Source of the DNA: SAR86 cluster bacterium
Lineage (GTDB): Bacteria; Pseudomonadota; Gammaproteobacteria; Pseudomonadales; Pseudohongiellaceae
Assembly: GCA_002402175.1 (NCBI GenBank)
Contig: NVVJ01000022.1
Location: 10,953-49,753 of the forward strand
DNA length: 38,801 nt
Reading direction: 5' to 3'
Shown here piece by piece: positions 35,461-38,801 of the stretch (the first letter of the stretch is position 1; each line of letters starts with the position of its first letter). Position numbers and translations under genes: made by a program. The notes under the pieces were generated by a model. That model saw nothing but the letters and a program-made list of their open reading frames with translations, did no database searches and was not told the DNA's origin.

Positions 35461-36231
35461 CTAAAGTGCGGGCATTCGTATCCCTGCATCCAAACGAATA
35501 GTTTCGCCATTCAAATAACCGCAAGTGACAATGTGTGCAACCTGAACCGCAAATTCGTCAGGATCACCCAGCCGTTTTGGAAATTGTGTAATTGCGATCA
35601 ATGGGTCTCGCACTTCATCTGGAGCGGAGGCCAGTAATGGTGTTTCGAATACGCCGGGCGCAATTGTCATCACCCGTATTCCGCGTTTGGACAAATCTCT
35701 GGCTATAGGTAGCGTCATAGCGACGATGCCGCCTTTTGATGCCGCATAACCCGCCTGCCCAGTCTGACCGTCGAATGCTGCAATCGAAGCTACGTTTATT
35801 ATGACTCCTCGCTCGCCATCATCTGTGCTTGGCTCGTTCAGCTGCATAACTTCTGCACACAAACGTAATACGTTAAATGTACCTATAAGATTTACCCGCA
35901 CGATGTGTTCAAATTTTTCCAGCGGCATAGGCCCATTTTTACCTACTGTTCTGGCAGCTCCTCCAATCCCGGCGGAATTTACATTAATGTGAATCGTGCC
36001 AAATTTTTCTTGTGCTACAACGATGGCTTCTGCAACACCAGTTTCGTCTGCCACGTCGCCAGCATGCCAGGCGGCTCTTTCGCCCAGATCTGCCGCGACC
36101 TGCTGCAATACCTCGGCATTTAAGTCATACAGCAAAACATTCGCGCCGGCAGCAATGAAATTTTGTGCTGTAGCCAAACCCAAGCCGGATGCTCCTCCGG
36201 TGATAAAAGCAGTTTTGTTCTTTAATTCCAT
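35461..36231 (-). CDS. 3-hydroxyacyl-CoA dehydrogenase-like SDR
   Basis: A 256-residue SDR of the type II 3-hydroxyacyl-CoA dehydrogenase (HSD10-like) kind, which would oxidise a 3-hydroxyacyl-CoA between the dehydrogenase and thiolase steps. Motifs: TGGASGLG (cofactor), NSAGIGGA, catalytic Ser in NVASIAAFDGQTGQAG and YAASK. The long, hydrophobic substrate loop after the NAG motif is typical. It starts the operon that continues with the thiolase (86-base gap) and the acyl-CoA dehydrogenase. It is divergent from the CoA-transferase gene. Confidence 0.88.
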   Translation of the reverse strand: MELKNKTAFITGGASGLGLATAQNFIAAGANVLLYDLNAEVLQQVAADLGERAAWHAGDVADETGVAEAIVVAQEKFGTIHINVNSAGIGGAARTVGKNGPMPLEKFEHIVRVNLIGTFNVLRLCAEVMQLNEPSTDDGERGVIINVASIAAFDGQTGQAGYAASKGGIVAMTLPIARDLSKRGIRVMTIAPGVFETPLLASAPDEVRDPLIAITQFPKRLGDPDEFAVQVAHIVTCGYLNGETIRLDAGIRMPAL

Positions 36232-36489
36232 AGTCGGTATTTCTCAAATCCTGATTAAGTAAAAAGCACAGGAAAAGAATAATGTATCCACTGCTAAAGT
36301 GAAATAGCTAGTGGAATGGCTTATGCTTTTTGCGCTGCTATTGGTAGTTGTGAACCTCAGAGCCCCTATTTGCACTTTATTGCTATCTATTCTACCAAAA
36401 ACTACAGACCCAGAGTTTTATTTTCTCACCCCAATCCCCTATCATCCAATGTAATAAGTCACTAATTACTGAAAAAATCGGGAAATGAA

Positions 36490-37617
36490 ATGGGGCCACT
36501 CAAAGGAATGCGTATTCTAGAAATGGCAGGAATTGGCCCTGGGCCATTCTGCGCAATGATGCTGTCTGATATGGGCGCGGAAGTCATTCGCATTGACAGG
36601 CTTAGTCAAAAAGGCAGCGGCCATCGCGCTAACGTACTGAATCGTGGCCGACGATCCATCGCCCTGGATCTTAAGGAGCCAGCATCGGTAGAAATTGTGC
36701 TGCGAATGATAGAGCAGGCAGATGCTTTAATAGAAGGGTTTCGCCCGGGAGTGATGGAGCGCCTGGGCCTGGGGCCTGACGTTTGTCTTGAAAGAAATCC
36801 TAAACTGGTGTTCGGACGAATGACAGGCTGGGGGCAAACCGGTCCTCTAGCTCAGGCGGCAGGTCACGATATAAACTATATCTCAATAGCAGGCGCGCTG
36901 GGTGCTATGGGGTACTCGGATAGACCACCTGCCCCACCACTTAATTTGGTGGGGGATTTTGGTGGGGGAGCCATGTATCTATTGGCCGGTGTGTTGGCCG
37001 CCTTGTTGGAGCGAAATTCTTCCGGCAAAGGGCAGGTTATTGATGCTGCCATGACCGATGGTACTGCCAGCCTGTTGAGTCCATTCTTTGGTCTTATGGA
37101 GATGGGCATGTGGACCACTGACCGCCACAGCAACAAACTGGATGGTGGCGCTCATTTTTACGGCAGCTATGAATGCAGCGACGGAAAATATATTTCCATA
37201 GGCTCTATCGAACCAAAATTTTACGCTCTGCTGTTGAGCAAGTGTGAAATTTCTGACGAAGAGTTTTTGGCACAGCAAGATCAGGACAGTTGGCCTTCTC
37301 TAAGGGAAAAGCTAATAGAATTATTTAAAACTAAGACAAGGGAGCATTGGTGCAATCTAATGGAAGGAACTGATGTTTGTTTTGCGCCAGTACTAGACCT
37401 TAAAGAGGCACCCAAACATTCACATAACAAAGCACGTAATACTTATGTAGAAATTGAAGGCGTAGTTCAGCCAGCGCCAGCGCCTCGCTTCAGTCGCACG
37501 CAATCACAAATACAATCTATCCCAGCGATGGCTGGCGAACATACTGAACAGATATTGATAGACTGGGGATACGATGACTCCGAAATTAAACAACTTAAAG
37601 CAGCGAAGCTAATTTAA
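36490..37617 (+). CDS. CaiB/BaiF CoA-transferase family, alpha-methylacyl-CoA racemase-like
   Basis: A 375-residue protein of the CaiB/BaiF family. [24 protein letters not shown] near the start is the family CoA-binding block. The racemase-type residues are visible: His in AGHDINYIS and Asp in [13 protein letters not shown], as in alpha-methylacyl-CoA racemase. It may invert the 2-methyl stereocentre of a branched acyl-CoA or transfer CoA. The next gene begins 1 base after its stop, so the two are tightly coupled. The ATG at 36490 has a weak GGGAAATGAA before it. Confidence 0.88.
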   Translation: MGPLKGMRILEMAGIGPGPFCAMMLSDMGAEVIRIDRLSQKGSGHRANVLNRGRRSIALDLKEPASVEIVLRMIEQADALIEGFRPGVMERLGLGPDVCLERNPKLVFGRMTGWGQTGPLAQAAGHDINYISIAGALGAMGYSDRPPAPPLNLVGDFGGGAMYLLAGVLAALLERNSSGKGQVIDAAMTDGTASLLSPFFGLMEMGMWTTDRHSNKLDGGAHFYGSYECSDGKYISIGSIEPKFYALLLSKCEISDEEFLAQQDQDSWPSLREKLIELFKTKTREHWCNLMEGTDVCFAPVLDLKEAPKHSHNKARNTYVEIEGVVQPAPAPRFSRTQSQIQSIPAMAGEHTEQILIDWGYDDSEIKQLKAAKLI

Positions 37618-37618
37618 T

Positions 37619-38779
37619 ATGCAAGACCAATACCTGACAATTGCCTTGGTACTCGTAGCCCTGATAACCGGCACGGTTCTTATCGTTAATTGGGCCAGTA
37701 ATCGGCACATTCCCGGCTTGTTAAAAATAGCCATCGGCTTAATGATTACCAGCTTTGGAATATTATTATTGGGTACACAGGGCTATGTGACGCCCTTCGT
37801 TTCCATAATGCTTGCCAATGCACTGATCATGGGCGGCCATATACCGGTGGTAATGGGCCTTGCCGGGTTTTGGAATCAGGAAAGGAGCCGCCTTCCGCTA
37901 TATTGTGCTGCCTGGCTTGTGGTATCCATGGTTGGATTCTACTACTTCACATTTGTAGATGAATCTATGACGGGGCGCATTCGCATCTATACCGCAATGA
38001 TGGTTATCCTGTATCTGGCCAAAATATATGTGTTAGCCAATGGTTTAAAAATAGAACGCAAACTGCGTCCTGTCATGGCCGTGACAACAAGTTTCGGCGC
38101 GTTCATTCTACTCATTATTGCAAGCTTCAATGTTGTTACTGAGTTTATCTTTATGTTGGTTCGCACAACGGATGTCATTCCAGTGACTGACCAAAACTAC
38201 TCTATGCTTATGCTCAGCTCAATAGTGACTATGACGATTTTCGCATTTGGCGTCATTATCATGACCATGGAAGAGTTATCCGTTGAATATCAGGAAAACG
38301 CAATCTATGACCCTATTACTACAATTCTGAATCATCGCACTTTTCTGGAAGTCAGCAATCGCGTCCTCGGCGTGGCACTACGCTACACCAAACCGGTTTC
38401 TTTACTAACTATTGAAGTTACCAACCTGGATACCATAGTAGATGAGTTTGGTGTCAGAGTTGGCAATGAACTACTACGACACTTTTCGCTTATGACTACC
38501 GACCGTCGCCGCAATGAAGACATATTGGCGCGCTCCAGTTATAAAGAATTCAGAATGCTACTGCCTGGCGTCGATGAAGAAGGCTGCAAGGTTGTAATCG
38601 AAAAAATCAAAGTCTCTCTACAGGGAGAAGAATATGTATATCGTGGAAAGTCACTGCGGGCGGAAATAGTTATATCCGCGATAACAAAACGTGAAGAAGA
38701 ACTCCAACTGCAACAGATGTTTCAGGAAGGAGAGGTAGATTTATTTAGAATCAAACAAGCAATGAATTCAAGTAAGTAA
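37619..38779 (+). CDS. Seven-helix membrane protein with degenerate GGDEF domain
   Basis: A 386-residue protein. Residues 1-215 contain about seven hydrophobic helices; residues 220-386 are a GGDEF-type fold (DPITTILNHRTFL matching the DxLTGLxNRRxF block, then VGNELL). The signature GGDEF at 307-311 is SYKEF, and the metal-binding Asp of the DIDxFK block is replaced (EVTNLD). It is therefore probably inactive as a diguanylate cyclase and may sense or bind a ligand. It starts 1 base after the CoA-transferase stop (TAATATG), so translation is coupled. No EAL or output domain is seen. Confidence 0.85.
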   Translation: MQDQYLTIALVLVALITGTVLIVNWASNRHIPGLLKIAIGLMITSFGILLLGTQGYVTPFVSIMLANALIMGGHIPVVMGLAGFWNQERSRLPLYCAAWLVVSMVGFYYFTFVDESMTGRIRIYTAMMVILYLAKIYVLANGLKIERKLRPVMAVTTSFGAFILLIIASFNVVTEFIFMLVRTTDVIPVTDQNYSMLMLSSIVTMTIFAFGVIIMTMEELSVEYQENAIYDPITTILNHRTFLEVSNRVLGVALRYTKPVSLLTIEVTNLDTIVDEFGVRVGNELLRHFSLMTTDRRRNEDILARSSYKEFRMLLPGVDEEGCKVVIEKIKVSLQGEEYVYRGKSLRAEIVISAITKREEELQLQQMFQEGEVDLFRIKQAMNSSK

Positions 38780-38801
38780 GTTTATTGTTACAGCGCCAAA
38801 G

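Noticed and set aside
36232..36489. Region between the divergent SDR and CoA-transferase genes
   Set aside because: It must hold two promoters, but no convincing -35/-10 pair or palindrome could be picked, so none is called.

Overview
The window looks like a chromosomal segment of a marine-type gammaproteobacterium of moderate GC content. Support for this is the gene content: mpl, a TIGR02444-family gene, the tesA-ybbA-ybbP block, pdxJ, pdxH, cobB, ubiX and an RhlE-type helicase. No tRNA, rRNA, CRISPR array, transposase, integrase or phage gene was seen. The genus was not identified.

Layout. 1-4.2 kb: a secreted trypsin-like protease with an overlapping small membrane protein, a stand-alone LON-domain protein, mpl (murein recycling), a TIGR02444 protein and a small membrane protein. 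4.4-5.7 kb: an RhlE-like RNA helicase. 5.7-6.5 kb: a gene-free stretch holding two long palindrome-bounded repeats. 6.5-10.6 kb: a frameshifted SDR gene behind ubiX, a probable PPi-type phosphofructokinase, pdxH and an exported MORN-repeat protein. 10.6-14.9 kb: an ABC exporter pair (ybbP/ybbA-like) divergent from tesA, with back-to-back promoters. 14.9-20.7 kb: a GNAT acetyltransferase, an exported arginine-rich protein, pdxJ, an esterase, a one-cysteine Bcp-type peroxiredoxin, cobB and an exported hydrolase. 20.7-23.4 kb: a copper module, made of a multicopper oxidase whose C-terminus looks like an outer-membrane beta-barrel, a small Cys/His-rich exported protein, and a MerR-type operator-promoter. 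23.4-28.7 kb: a YyaL/DUF255 protein with an extra DsbD-alpha-like domain, a hot-dog thioesterase, an exported methyltransferase-like protein, an SDR lacking the catalytic tyrosine and an exported protein of unknown function. 28.8-38.8 kb: an acyl-CoA catabolic neighbourhood (haloalkane dehalogenase, acyl-CoA synthetase, acyl-CoA dehydrogenase, thiolase, 3-hydroxyacyl-CoA-dehydrogenase-like SDR, CaiB/AMACR-type protein) ending in a seven-helix membrane protein with a degenerate GGDEF domain.

How the genes fit together. The last 10 kb encodes activation, dehydrogenation, hydroxyacyl oxidation, thiolysis and a racemase or CoA-transferase step, as expected for branched carboxylic acids; no enoyl-CoA hydratase is visible. 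The copper module has the parts of a CopA/CopB system but with the oxidase and barrel apparently in one polypeptide.

Most unusual signals. (1) A repeat family of 107-111 bp in three copies (6098-6206, 29793-29899, 29962-30072). The core is nearly identical in all copies and folds into two hairpins with AGGGAT/AGGGAC loops, while the flanking 23-27 bp arms differ between copies yet are palindromic in each. A fourth element (6281-6432) has the same plan with a different core. (2) The multicopper oxidase/beta-barrel fusion. (3) The YyaL/DsbD-alpha-like fusion. (4) The degenerate GGDEF protein coupled to a CoA-transferase gene.
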